Below, one piece after another: positions 26,373 to 37,722 of a stretch of DNA of 64,000 nucleotides; position 1 is the first letter of the stretch; each line of letters starts with the position of its first letter. The notes below the pieces were generated by a model. That model was not told where the DNA came from. It searched no databases and saw nothing but the letters and a program-made list of their open reading frames with translations. The stretch spans positions 428,507 through 492,506 of the forward strand of contig JAIXMG010000028.1 of NCBI GenBank assembly GCA_025201345.1, given 5' to 3'. The translations under genes and the position numbers were made by a program. The DNA is from Thamnidium elegans (taxonomy: Eukaryota > Mucoromycota > Mucoromycetes > Mucorales > Mucoraceae).

Positions 26373-27679
26373 TATTCATTATAATAAACACATATCATAA
26401 CTAGTCTCAAATTATTCCATTATTGTCTTATTTTGTTGGATTTTATTGGATGATGATAAGTTTCAGGTATATTTACGTATTATACAGTGCCCCGTAAATT
26501 ATAAATACCAGTTACCAATATAATTGAGAGTACGCTTTAAGTGTTTGGTTTGAAGGGTACACCAATGTCAGAAAATATAAAAATCCCCTCCCTTCCTTCA
26601 CTCTCTTTTCCCAAAAGGAAAATATTTATTTTTCGTTTATTTCATACCTTTAAAAAAAAAAGAGTGTATACTGTATTGCTATAATTATAAAACACACTTT
26701 TTTTTTTGCGGTAAAGTCATTAGCACGCTTTGTTTAATATTTGGACAAATCATTTCAATGGCAGAATATGAAAAACATGTGGGGTCAAATACATTTATTG
26801 AATGGTTGAAAATAAAGTCCCAGTAAGGGTACAGTCTCTATTTTTATACAAAAAAGAAAATACATGACAACTTTTTTGTGGCACGCGGAATTAAGTCATC
26901 ATAACAAATGTTTCTATTTGATTTGGATTCTAACAAAACATATTTTTGCGTTACGTACTTTTTTCTTTTCTTTTTGTAAGTGGTCCCTCTCTCCGGAATA
27001 TGGGGGACTCACAAGCAGCTCCTTTTTGAAGTTTCCATTGGTCCTTGGATGACTCAACAAGATTTTTTTGAGATCTTACCAAATACTTAATTTAGTGATA
27101 TTTAGTTCAGCCAAAAAAAAAAAAAAAAAAAAAAAAAAACGCACTCGGGATCTTTGTACCTGGGATTAATCCGTGTGTCTGATCTATCAAAGATGAGCCT
27201 TTTTCTTTTGTGGGAAATTCCCCCACAAAAAAAAAGGGTCTCGCCTCTTTTAAAAAGAGCATATCTTCTTTGTGCTACCAAAAAAACGCTATGGATTATT
27301 CTTTTTTAATCAAGCACAACACGTTATTATACTAATCACTAAAAATAGCGTTATTAAAAAGAATGATTTAATCAAAAGTTGTCATGTTTTTATAATTATA
27401 TTATATAAGAAACAAATAATCGGGACAAGTTATGATATATTATAAACAAATATATATATAAAAAAAAGGTACCGTGTAGTCATGAGGTGCCATAGCTACA
27501 ATCATCTGAACCTGCATTTGATACTAATTTTATAATTATGTATTTTATTATTATCAGTGGTATCAGACGACAGAAATGGTTTTGAAATGTAAAAAAAAAG
27601 GGTAATGAATATTCCTAGATTATGAAGAAAAAAGAAGAGATGTATGTAAGGGTAACAAGAATGTATAGAAAAGAAAAAT
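26373..27679. other. Intergenic, nothing recognised
   Basis: No supportable gene. The stretch holds long A runs (about 27113-27139) and short unlinked frames. The last part is probably the 3' region of the minus-strand gene that ends at 27680. Confidence 0.5.
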
Positions 27680-28502
27680 TTAGCAATTGGGGAAACATGA
27701 AGCAAGCCATGATGGAGTATATGAAAAGAACATAGTCTTACTGGGTGATCTAGTAGTACTATTATTAATTTGATGTGTCGATACAAATGTTTCTAGTGGA
27801 CTAACAGATGAGTCTGTGATACTGCTATCTATACTATAGTTATCGTCATTTTCATCATTTTCATCGTCATTTAATTTACAAGAAGATGGCGTGTACCCTC
27901 TCTCTCTTAATAATTGATGAGTCCATAAAAGATAGAGACCCTCATCATCATCATTGGGACTAATGGTAGATGCTGCAGGTGACGACCGCGTACTAGGAGA
28001 TGCAGCTTGGAAATATGTGAAATCTTTTTAGAAAGATTAGATTAAGGTTTTTGAGCGTGAGGAAAAAAAAAAAAAAAAAAAACTTACCAGAAGATAAAGA
28101 ACCATAGTCCGTCATTGAAGGAGGCGTTGTATTGATAGCAGTGTTCAATGGCAAGCGGCTGTACTCTTCTTCATCTAATGTAATTACATAAGTATTTTGC
28201 TTCATTTTTTAATGTAAACCAGAAATAGATGAGCACACACACACACACGCACACACATACATACCAAAGGATTTTTGATCTGTTACTAAAAACGACATTG
28301 CAGACGAAGAAGGTGTAGGGGGCATCTCTTCGGTTGTAAATGAATTTTTTTTATAATAATGCCTGGACTATAATAATAATAAAAAAAAGGGTATCAATAT
28401 GACAAGTATATAAAAATAAAAAATAGAAAAAAAAGTTACCTTTTCATTATAGGATTGTGAAATAGTTTCATCGTACGAGTTATTGTTAATCAATTGAGCC
28501 AT
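27680..28502 (-). CDS. Four-exon hypothetical protein, Ser/Thr-rich
   Basis: Exons 28502-28440, 28367-28265, 28174-28088 and 28005-27680 join through GT-AG introns in a consistent frame to give 192 residues. The protein begins MAQLINNNSYDETISQSYN and contains a TTEEMPPTPSSS segment. A third exon contains DEEEYSRLPLNTAINTT, and a Ser/Thr/Asp-rich last exon contains GLYLLWTHQLLRERGYTPSS. It ends in WLASCFPNC. The two C-terminal cysteines beside aromatic residues could be lipidated, but this is a guess. No domain is recognised. The acceptor of exon 3 is uncertain: an acceptor further upstream would extend it only in another frame. Because each exon is short, simple ORF scanning misses this gene. 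It is read away from, and lies just downstream of, the amidohydrolase on the same strand. Confidence 0.65.
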
Positions 28503-28619
28503 GATAATGTAAGTAGAAATAAAAAAAATGTAAGTAAAAAAGAAGATGATAAAATGAGCTACGACAGAAAATGTTTATTTATACACAAAAAAAAAATGTG
28601 TCGGGGATATAAATACAAC

Positions 28620-29564
28620 TTAGATACAGTCAAGTTTATAAATACGAGTGGCATTTGTAACAAATAATTTTTCTTTATCATCTTCTGACCAATTTTTTAC
28701 AATTTCGCATAGAATTTGTAACCACGATTGCCATGATGTGCTTACTATTTCACACACGGGCCAATCTCCACCATACATGATTCTGTCGATCCCAAATGTC
28801 TCCAGCGCTACTTGAATAAATGGTTTCAATTGTTGTGCAACACTTAATTCGTCGTCATCGTGACCTGATAATTCGTTTACTAACCCTGATATCTTACAGC
28901 ATACGTTTTGGTTTTTGGATAATTGGGTCATTTGTTCTCTCCAGAATTCAAATTCAGAGTCGCCTGGTTGGCTATCGCAAGGTGGCTTACCCATGTGGTC
29001 AAGAATAAATTGAACACGAGGACACTGTACGACCAGTTCTTGTATAGGAGGAAACTGTTGAGGCGAACCTCTGCAATCTATGCAGATATCGAAACTCAGA
29101 TTGAACGATTCTAGGCATTGGATACCAATCACAAAATCTGTCTGTAAAACCCGTTTAGGATCCAAGGTCGGATCTTGTAAAAGACACCGAACTCCCTTTA
29201 ATAGGCCACCTTGTTTACCGCTACCAGTGATACGCATTAACGTCGTTAGGTAACCTCGCATATGTTCACCTTGTTCGATCGGTGCAAACGATACAATGCC
29301 TCCAATACCGCCAAATTGACTGGTGCTTTTAATCTCCTTGGCGTATTGGCAAATCCAGTCTGCTTCGACCAGGCCATGATAGGGGTCCACATTGGTTTCG
29401 ACATAAACCATCTTTTTCACACCAGCGTTCTTTACTTGTTCTGCGTACTCGTTTACGTCCTTGCGTTTATCAAAGGGTGTGTTTTTCACCCAAGGAACAT
29501 TGACCCTATCAGGATGCCAAAAATGGACATGAGAATCAACGACGGATAGATAAAGTGGTGCCAT
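28620..29564 (-). CDS. Amidohydrolase 2 family (lactonase-like)
   Basis: A single exon codes for 314 residues starting MAPLYLSVVDSHVHFWHP. The HxH metal site (H12, H14) opens a TIM-barrel amidohydrolase-2 domain that fills the protein. Later signatures are FILDHMGKPP (about residue 190) and the terminal metal or active-site Asp in RIMYGGDWPV (about 258). This is the family of L-fucono-, L-rhamnono- and 2-pyrone-4,6-dicarboxylate lactonases, cytosolic hydrolases of sugar-acid or aromatic catabolism. Which lactone it cuts cannot be read from the sequence. The open frame extends 38 codons upstream of 29564, but that part is lysine/phenylalanine low complexity and the internal Met aligns with family starts. 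Confidence 0.9.
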   Translation of the reverse strand: MAPLYLSVVDSHVHFWHPDRVNVPWVKNTPFDKRKDVNEYAEQVKNAGVKKMVYVETNVDPYHGLVEADWICQYAKEIKSTSQFGGIGGIVSFAPIEQGEHMRGYLTTLMRITGSGKQGGLLKGVRCLLQDPTLDPKRVLQTDFVIGIQCLESFNLSFDICIDCRGSPQQFPPIQELVVQCPRVQFILDHMGKPPCDSQPGDSEFEFWREQMTQLSKNQNVCCKISGLVNELSGHDDDELSVAQQLKPFIQVALETFGIDRIMYGGDWPVCEIVSTSWQSWLQILCEIVKNWSEDDKEKLFVTNATRIYKLDCI

Positions 29565-29679
29565 TTTTAATATAAGAGTTTTGTTTTTCTTGGATGAGTA
29601 GAGAAAAAAAGAAGGGGTAAAAAAAAGGAGTTTCTTTTTCTGTAGACTTATAGTGGGAGTTTCTTGTTTATTTCTCATG

Positions 29680-30573
29680 CATGTGCTACAATAAATATAT
29701 AACGTCAGTTTATCGGCTAATTTATTATTGGACGCTGCAAAAGAAGGTAAGTGTCGGTATTTTCTTTACTGTCGCAACTATGATAGAAGAAAGCGCCACT
29801 CTATATTTTGTTAGTATGTTTTCTCAAGAATTTTCTTAGAATATAATATTACCCAAAAGAAGATAATCTTGTCTAGTTTAAAAAAATAAATAAAAATGAT
29901 ATGACCTGTCTTTTTTCTTCTCAGACTTGTTTTCTTTACTGTAACAATGTATAATGCGACCGCACCTTGATCTTCAATGCAAGACCAATGAAGTTCCGGG
30001 TCAGCAGCCTTCACCTTGTGGCTACATAAATCACTAACTTTTTTTGGTTCCAAAAATCAGTAATATCCTCCATTTCTAGCGCAAACCTTACATGTACATA
30101 TACATCCCAATTGTATATCATCTGCAAACCCTCTCTCTCTGATAACTGAAAAGGCACGTACTCCTTCTTAAAGTTTCGCGGAGGTAGTACAGCCCACTAC
30201 GGTAAATTTAGACGGGTGTTTCTTCCCGAGGTTATTCTCACATTAAAACAAATGACCCGAAAATAAGGCTATTTTTCTCACAGTGGAATATTTAATCGAT
30301 TCCTTGAAACACGCAGATTATCGTATATTAAAAATTTGATGTGGGGATTATGCTATTGAGGGATTTAACTTGAGAAAGTTGAACTGCGGTACTTTTTATT
30401 TTATTTTTTACTTGTTATAATGTAAAAAGTACGCTTACAGTTCGACAATGGAATGTCATCAAGTAAATATCATATCTTAAAAAAATAAAGTAGTACATAT
30501 ATTGGCATTGTATTGTTTTATTTATATGTCTAAAAAATATTAGAGCAACTTTTTTTTTTTTTTTTTTTTTTTT
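29680..30573. other. Intergenic, nothing recognised
   Basis: A single minus-strand frame (30053-29811) has no partner exons or recognisable motif. A T run at 30550-30575 directly follows the end of the TPR gene. Confidence 0.5.
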
Positions 30574-33188
30574 TTACGAGGATACAATGGGCATTCTTTT
30601 TCTACCGTTGGAAGAAACACCTTTTTGTTTTTTTGACTGAATTACAGCTACACCCACTTCATCACATTTACTTAGTGCCAAGCTTAACCTTACCGCCATT
30701 CGGTACTCAAATGTGTATTTTGTGCATGATAATGCCAGTTCCCATAATTTTCTACTTTTTGCAAAATTACCTAAACCCCAGCTAGTAACACCCGATTCTA
30801 CCAAAAAAGAAAAAGTTTTAGTAAACAATGGGGGTTTTAGATTTTGGGTTTACTTTACCCCAGTATGTAAAAGGTATAATCCAAGTTTCAGATTGAAGGT
30901 GGTCTTTATGATCCATGATCCAGTTCAAATGCGCAATACTTTCTTGATGACGTTTTAAAGCGTTTAAAGCAGAGGATTTGATCAATAACAGAATGGCTCT
31001 TTGGTCGTAGTAGTCGGGCGGGTTTGTGGTCGGTACCAGTTCGGTCAACCGAATAGTGTAATCTAATTTCTCACGTTCGTAAATTAACTGTAAAGTGCTT
31101 TGCACAATCAGCAAGCACCCTTCTAGTGCAGGTCTTGACATTTGCTCGAACATGTTCCAAACCAGCAGTAGTTCTAAACCCGGTAAACTAAAATCCATGT
31201 CTTGGTACCCGCTCCTCTGAAAGAACTCTACTTTTTGCTGCACGTAGATATCGATGTACGATTTTGTTGCTTGGTCTTTGGCTAGCTGAGGTACCTCTGC
31301 AAATGCCAGGATGCTCTCGGTGCGTCGACCCAGCATACCGCGGCACGCCCCGATAAAGTACTGGCAGAACGCCGGTGACCAGTAGTACTTTTCCTGACTG
31401 AGCTTTTGGAAGTAGGATTCGGCAGAGATCCAGTCCAGCTGCAAGGCCGCGTTGAAACCCATCTCATAGTTGCTCAGTTGGCCCATGGCGTTCTCGGCCC
31501 ATTCGCCTTGACTGGATTCGACAGCAAAGGTGAACGATTGTGTCGAAAGCGGTAAGTTGCGCGCGACGCGAGAGATACGACCAGCGTAAAATAAAAAGAA
31601 GCAGGAGCTTGGGTGATTCTTTTGCGCGTCCAGTAAACATTCTACGGCGGGCTCCATGAGTTCTTTAGCGTATATTTGTGGAGCGAAAGAAGATAGAATC
31701 GAGTAATATGTCAACAGTCTAATAAAGCAAGTTTAGTTTTTTTTTTGAAATGATTTAGAAAAAAAAAAAAGATATACTTTACACGAGTGAGGCAAGTGGT
31801 GATCTTATTCCTCTGCCGTCAAGACATAGTTTCAAAAGAGCAAAACCCAACTGCTTATCACTTTTAAAGCCAAGCGTTGAAAATATTTTAAGTATCTTGG
31901 GCGGTAAAGAAGACAGCAAGAGATGCACAGTGCCGATGCCAAACTGCACAGCGGATACAGTATCACGGTCCATGTACCTTGTAAATGCTTGACCCATCCG
32001 TTTATACTCTTGCCAAACAGTGGTGTAACAGTTATACGCTCGTCTTAAATTCAACCCGCATTTCAAATATCCTACTACGCTTTCTTGAGTCATTTGAAGC
32101 ATTCCCATTAACAAACAAGACTCGGCTTTTACAACATTTGCTCGTAATACACCGTTGGAGAGGTATCGCGGACCGTCACCCTCTGAATGCTTTTGGATGG
32201 GCGGGTTCATGGGTAGGCCGGTGTGGTTGGAAGTTGATAGTGATGAAAAATAGGATGTAAAGGATCGTTTTTTCGGTTCTTTCATTGTTGCGTTATCTAT
32301 TTGGGATTTTGCGATGTTGAATGTGATTGTTAAAGTATCCATGGCTAATTTAATATCGTCCGGATTATAAGTCTATTTTTATATAATGAATAGTTAGAAA
32401 TAGAAAAATAACCTACGGAGGTTAAAAAAAAGGAATATTTACCATCATTGCTTTTATAAATGTCATGGCGCCTAAACCTAATGAATACAATGGATCACTG
32501 CAAGAACGAAAGAAAAAAAGGGAGAAAAATCAATAAAGAAACTTTTTTCTTTTAAAAAATACTCCCCCATACTTTTTTGAATTCGATTGAAATAATGCTT
32601 TTGCTTTTATAAATTTGTTGTCAAACAAGTATCTCATACCTCTTCTCACAGGCTCATCTATTTAATACATTTATAAATTAAACAAAAAAGAACTTTTTTT
32701 TTTTTGGAGGGGTTGTATTTACCAGCTTCTTCTTGTTCACGAGGTCCTAATTGGTTGACAGGCACGTTTTTTATATCTACAGTTTGGCTTAAACTACTGG
32801 TATACATTTCAATGTCTACTGGTGTCTCTACTGAATAATTCACTGTGATTGTATGGTCTTTTTGCTTTGACTTGACAGGTTCCTTGGTGAGCAGGAGTCT
32901 TTGTTGGATGATGCCCAAGTTACGTATCACTATTTCCATAGCGGGTAAGCTTACTTTTTTCTTCTCTGGTAGGTCTATATCGAAATCTAAAAAACTAACA
33001 CTGCTAGTACTACTGCCACAACTGCTGCTACCGGACGTAGGTACTGCTTTATAGGATACGGAGTCTTGGTCGCTGTTTAAGGAAATCTCCTGGATATCCT
33101 TTTCATCGTATAATGTCTCGGATTCTATATTAAAAATGACCTTGTCATTATTGAGTGATGTGGGTGAAACTGGTAAATCGGTTGACAT
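30574..33188 (-). CDS. TTC39/Iml2-like TPR protein
   Basis: Six exons (33188-32723, 32657-32573, 32497-32443, 32372-31783, 31718-30859, 30797-30574) hold one frame of 759 residues. The first 85 residues are acidic and Ser-rich. From about residue 155 the sequence follows the TTC39/Iml2 family (PF10300): GMRYLFDNKFIKAKALF and SLGLGAMTFIKAMM, then VVKAESCLLMGMLQMTQES, GIGTVHLLLSSLPPKILKI, the YAGRISRVARNL helix pair, and a C-terminal TPR with SWGLGNFAKSRKLWELAL. In yeast, Iml2 is an outer-membrane or lipid-droplet-associated protein linked to clearance of inclusions; animal TTC39B affects lipid metabolism. Function here is inferred from those. It is divergently transcribed from the small heat-shock gene, with 423 bp between the start codons. 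The exon 4/5 junction uses the GTAAAG donor two bases into the Val codon. Confidence 0.9.
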
Positions 33189-33410
33189 AATAAAAACGGT
33201 AAATAAAAAATAAAAGAAAAAGAAAAAGAGTAGTATTTAGAAAAATAAATCCCTTTATATAAATACTTAGCTATTTAACTCCCTTTTTTTTACTCCTTTT
33301 TTTTTTTGCGCGTGTATAATGTGTTTTACGAATCTTTTCTTCTTTTCTCCTGTTTATTATTTTTAAGAAAAGTGTGTGTTGTTTCATTATTAGGGTTATT
33401 ACAAGGACTC

Positions 33411-33423
33411 GAAATTTCTAGAA
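33411..33423 (+). promoter_or_regulatory. Heat-shock element 1
   Basis: GAAATTTCTAGAA is a perfect three-unit nGAAnnTTCnnGAA array, the binding site of a heat-shock factor (Hsf1) trimer. It lies about 190 bp upstream of the small heat-shock protein start. Confidence 0.85.
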
Positions 33424-33506
33424 TGTGAACACTTTTGTGTATACCCTTGACATATATGTGTACTTTTGCATTAAAACCATGCTAACTGAGCCAATAGAAA
33501 CCAGTA

Positions 33507-33519
33507 GAAATTTCTAGAG
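33507..33519 (+). promoter_or_regulatory. Heat-shock element 2
   Basis: GAAATTTCTAGAG repeats the first element with one mismatch in the third unit. It sits 18 bp upstream of the TATA box of the small heat-shock gene. Confidence 0.75.
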
Positions 33520-33536
33520 ATTAAGATCCAGAAAAC

Positions 33537-33544
33537 TATAAATA
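33537..33544 (+). promoter_or_regulatory. TATA box of the Hsp20 gene
   Basis: TATAAATA lies 68 bp upstream of the ATG and downstream of both heat-shock elements, a standard heat-shock promoter order. Confidence 0.7.
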
Positions 33545-33611
33545 CGACTCATTTTTTTTTAACTGTATTTTTTTAACAAGATTTTATATTTACAAATTAA
33601 CAAAAGCAAAA

Positions 33612-34175
33612 ATGTCTCTTACTCACCGTCTCTTTAATGATGCTTTCCACGACATGCAACGCGCCATGTCCGCTTTGGAACAACCTTTTATTAACACTAG
33701 TCGTTTCTTAAACAATCAAACTGGGTCCATGCTTCGTTACCCTGCTACTGATATCAGTGAAACCGATGATGCTTATGAATTGCACGCCGAATTGCCTGGT
33801 TATGACAAGAAGGATATCAAGATTGAGTTATCTGATGATGGTCGTACTTTGATTTTGTCTGGTAAGGTTGACAAGGTCCACGAAGAGAAGCATGGAGAAG
33901 ATCAAGCAGAGGAAAAGAAGGAAAAGAAGGAAAAGAAGGAAAAGGAGTCTCAAGAATTAACTACAAAGAAGGATGAGGATAGCCAAGTCACTAAGCATGA
34001 CAAGTCTCCTCAATGGTGGGTCAACGAACGTGTAGTTGGTTCGTTCACCAGATCTTTCAGTTTCCCTAACTCACTTAATGGTGATAATATCAAGGCTTCT
34101 TATGATAATGGTGTACTCAAGGTCACTGTTCCTAAGGTTAAGGAAAATAAGCCTAAGCAAATTCAAATTGAGTAA
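33612..34175 (+). CDS. Small heat-shock protein (Hsp20)
   Basis: A single exon codes for 187 residues. The N-terminal arm (MSLTHRLFNDAFHDMQRAMS) is followed by an alpha-crystallin domain beginning PATDISETDDAYELHAELPG (about residue 44) and ending with the A-x-x-x-x-GVL motif (ASYDNGVLKVTVPK, about 162-175). A charged insertion of Lys/Glu repeats (about 88-130) splits the domain; such insertions occur in fungal Hsp20s such as Neurospora Hsp30. The protein is an ATP-independent holdase that keeps unfolding proteins soluble. Two heat-shock elements and a TATA box precede it, so heat induction is expected. Intronless structure is also typical of heat-shock genes. The 3' flank holds a CA repeat and then a CT repeat. 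Confidence 0.97.
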   Translation: MSLTHRLFNDAFHDMQRAMSALEQPFINTSRFLNNQTGSMLRYPATDISETDDAYELHAELPGYDKKDIKIELSDDGRTLILSGKVDKVHEEKHGEDQAEEKKEKKEKKEKESQELTTKKDEDSQVTKHDKSPQWWVNERVVGSFTRSFSFPNSLNGDNIKASYDNGVLKVTVPKVKENKPKQIQIE

Positions 34176-34861
34176 AACACACACACACACACACACACTC
34201 TCTCTCTTTCTCTCTCCTTTATTTCATAAGCATACATATTTTTTTTTATTCCACTCATTTTTACACCCTTCCATTCGTTTAAATAAAAGCGACGTCACAT
34301 TTTATTTTTATAATAAAATCAATTTTTTTTTTTTTTTGTTGTTCTTATAGATACTCTTTCTTTTAAAAGGTATAATCAGTTTTTTCTGCAAGTAAAATTG
34401 GTAAGTAATAGTTCGTTTTTTTTCTTTTCTTTTTTGTAAACTTTCTTAAATATTTTTTTCTTAATCCTTTTCTTCGTTTTTCTTTTTGTTTTGTTTTTCT
34501 TCTATTATTTGTATAAATCAGGTTTTATTTTTATCCTTTTTCTTATTTTTTTTAAATCTGCAAACTCATTTTCTCTCTCTTTCGTAAGTAAAAAAAAAAA
34601 AAAATTAAAATAATGTGGAAACAACAACAAAAGAAAAGAAAAGAACAAACGCGTTTTTTTCTTTTTTTCCTTTTTTTTTTAAAAAAACAGTAACAACAAC
34701 GAAAAAACGCTAACATTGATACGTTTATTATTTCTCTCTCCCCTTTTTCTATCCTCTTTTCACTTTGTTTATATTTTTTTTTTGGTGGTCTGTCCTTAAT
34801 TTTTCACCATCTTATTCTTTGAACAATGTTAGTTCCTTTTCTTTTTTATATTTTTTTTTCT

Positions 34862-34895
<34 letters not shown>

Positions 34896-35000
34896 CTCTC
34901 TCTTTTTTTTACGCAGCTTATTCTGAAGTGTCTTTACTAATTCTCTCTTTTTCTCTCTCTCTCTCTATTATAGTTAATAATGAAGAATTAACAAAAAAAA
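34176..35000. other. Pyrimidine-rich leader region
   Basis: This is an intergenic stretch dominated by T and CT runs, including a near-pure T tract at about 34866-34905 and CT repeats up to 34970, ending in an A run right before the RRM gene ATG. It is probably the promoter and 5' untranslated region of that gene. The open frame at 34826-35032 is homopolymer-driven. Confidence 0.6.
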
Positions 35001-36690
35001 ATGAAACGATCCAACGACGGTCAACAACCTAATGAACAAGATGCATTGGATTCCAATAAAAGACAACGTTTTACACAATCTGATTACGGGTAAGTTTATA
35101 ATTAGTACCAATTTAAGAACTGTGAAAATTGAATTTTTCTTTTTTTTTTTACATAGTGATGTATATGCTCAATATGGTATGATGTCTCAGTACGCTCAAG
35201 CCAACCCATTTGCACAACCAACAGCACAACCAGGGTACGCAGGGTACACACAACCAATGTACAGCATGTACGGCGCTGGACAAAGCATGATGGCATCACA
35301 GTATGGTGGAGGATATCCTCAACAGTTTCCTACAGCCGCGCCTACGTACTCACCTACGTCTCAACCGCTTGTAGGAGAAGCCACACGTACTATCTACTTG
35401 GGCAACGTCGACCAATCGATGCAGCCTCACGAGATCCTTAGCCTTGTGCGTACGGGTATGATTGAATCGTACCGTCCATGCTATGAGAAGACGTGTGCAT
35501 TCTTAGCCTTTGTCGACAGCACCTCGGCGCAAGCGTTTTTCCAAGAGTACTTGAGCAAGAAGCTTGTGATCCATAACATTGAGATTAAAGTAGGCTGGGG
35601 TAAGCCCAACACCTTTTCTAACCTGCTTCGAGCTCAAATCCAAGGCGGAGCTACACGCTGTGTTTATTTAGGCAGGTTGACCGATGTCCACACAGAGGAG
35701 TTTATTTCAAACGCGGCGCGAAAGTTTGGAGATATCGAGAACGTCAAGATCATTGCAGATAGGAATATTGCCTTTGTGCATTTCTTGTCCATCACTTCTG
35801 CAGTCAAGTGCGTGGCTTCGTTGGCCAAGGAACCAGAATGGACTGCCGTCAAGGTCAATTATGGAAAGGATCATTGTGCCGCTCGCAACGATTTCGGGCA
35901 GTTTGGGTTCCAAGCCTTTGGTCAGCAGCAACAACAACACATGGGGTACGATGCGTACGGTGGGTATAATCCTATGCCTGCTAACCCAATGGTACCTAGC
36001 ACCAACGTGCTTCGTACCCTCTACATGGGCAACATCCATCCTGACACCAAGACAGAAGACCTCTGTAACGCGATCCGCGGTGGCAATTTGCTTCAGATCC
36101 GATACCTCCCTGATAAACACATTGCGTTTGTGACATTTATGGATGCCTCTACTGCACTTACTGTTTATAATCATGCTCAAAATGTAGGTTTGGTTATCCG
36201 TGGTAGAAAGCTTCGTGTAGGCTGGGGTAAGCCATCCACTGTCTCTACACTTGTATCGCAAGCCATCCTTCAGGGCGCTACGCGTAATATCTATGTTGGT
36301 GGTATCCCCGAAACTTTGACCGAGGACAAATTGAGGTTGGATTTCTCCGCCTTTGGAGAAATCGAGTTGGTGAATACGTTTAGAGAGAAGAAGTGTGCCT
36401 TTGTCAATTTTACCAGTATTAGTAACGCAGTTACCGCCATCTCCGCTATGCGCATGAACCCCGAGTACTCTGATTTCAAGTTGAATTATGGAAAAGATAG
36501 GTGCGGCAACGCCTTTAAGACGATGCATAGGAAGAACCCTGTGCTTGATGTTGCACCTGCTGCGGTTACTGAAGGTGCGCTTGGTGATGATGAGGTAAAG
36601 GAAGATCCTAGTCCATCTGAGGAAAATGTCGAAGCTAATAATGTTGAGCCTAAAAATGTTGAAGCTAAAGTTGAATTGAAACCAGAGTAA
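35001..36690 (+). CDS. Four-RRM RNA-binding protein (Mrn1/Nrd1-like)
   Basis: Two exons (35001-35089 and 35157-36690) give 540 residues. The N-terminus is basic/polar, with an NKRQRF stretch, then a Gln/Tyr/Met-rich low-complexity segment (about 35-110). Four RRMs follow. RNP2 motifs are TIYLGNV (about 125), CVYLGRL (about 212), TLYMGNI (about 327) and NIYVGGI (about 421). RNP1 motifs include CAFLAFV, IAFVHFL, IAFVTFM and CAFVNFT. Two VGWGKP and two NYGKDxC motifs end the RRM pairs. This architecture is that of yeast Mrn1 and fission yeast Nrd1/Msa2, which bind mRNA and regulate differentiation and stress. The ATG at 35001 follows an A run and opens a short first exon; the alternative ATG at 35032 is out of this frame. 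The C-terminal 50 residues are acidic. Confidence 0.87.
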
Positions 36691-37722
36691 AAGAATAGTC
36701 ATATATTTTAATTATAATAAAAAAAAAAGATCTTTTTTTTATTTTATTTTTTTTAGTTGTTTATAAAGTCACCGAGCGTGATTTACAGTGAGTCATAACG
36801 ACATGTACAATGTTGACGATTACATTCTTTCTTTTATTGCGGTTCAAACAAGATCTTTGAAAAGTTGTTACTATATATGGTTTTACGAACATAAAAAGCC
36901 TTTATTATTGTGATTTACTATAATAATTGGGACTACTTGCTAAGTAAGTCAAGTGAACAAGTTTTTTTACTTTCGGAAGCCTTTTGGTAAACCTATTTAC
37001 TTAAAAGGCATTCATACTTCACACATAATGCAATTACATTACGTTTTTAATAAAGCGTCATCACACGGTAGTTAAAATCATACGGAACTTGGATGATTGA
37101 AATAACTTTATAGATATAAAGAGCATCCTCTGGAGTTTGCTGCTGATACAAAAGTGTTTTTATATATCTTTTGAATGGGGCAGTAGATTTCTATGATCCG
37201 GTAAATTGAGAGTATCAGTGATATTCATCAACGACAAGAAGACCCAGTTGATTCCAAACCTACTTATAAAATATCTCGATTACAGAAAAGAAACGAGTTT
37301 TCTTTTAGTCGGCGCCAATGAGCAGCTTGCATACTGGAAAGAGAGATATTGGTTTGTTACACGCCTAGGCATTAATGTTATAAAATAGGCAAGTTAGATT
37401 TTTTTTTCAGTATCAGATATTCTAAAAATGTAAACTTACATTGTAAGCGTCAACTAGTTTTTGATACTAGGACTTGAGAAGGGTATTATTGTCTTTGGAA
37501 TCTTGAAGGGACTTCATGATTCATAATTACATTCCAGGAAATAGAATGCATGTTTCGGGAAGCGTTGATATCTCTTTGCCATAAGGTATTGCAGGTTTGA
37601 TTTAAGCAATGTAATACACTAAATAAAGAAGCACTGTCGATTCTGACATCCCCCGTATTGTTTCCAGAGCAATTGGAACAAGTCTATTATTATTTTTTCT
37701 TTAAATATTTTGTAGAAAATAA
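36691..37722. other. Intergenic, nothing recognised
   Basis: No supportable gene. The frame at 37206-37388 is short and isolated. Poly-A and poly-T runs directly follow the RRM gene stop. Confidence 0.5.

Noticed and set aside
34826..35032. 68-codon ORF upstream of the RRM gene
   Set aside because: It is Phe/Leu/Ser coded by a T/CT tract in the leader region; it overlaps the true start in another frame.
35707..36702. 331-codon minus-strand ORF opposite the RRM gene
   Set aside because: It is a shadow of the four-RRM coding sequence; the plus-strand frame carries conserved RNP motifs and this one carries none.
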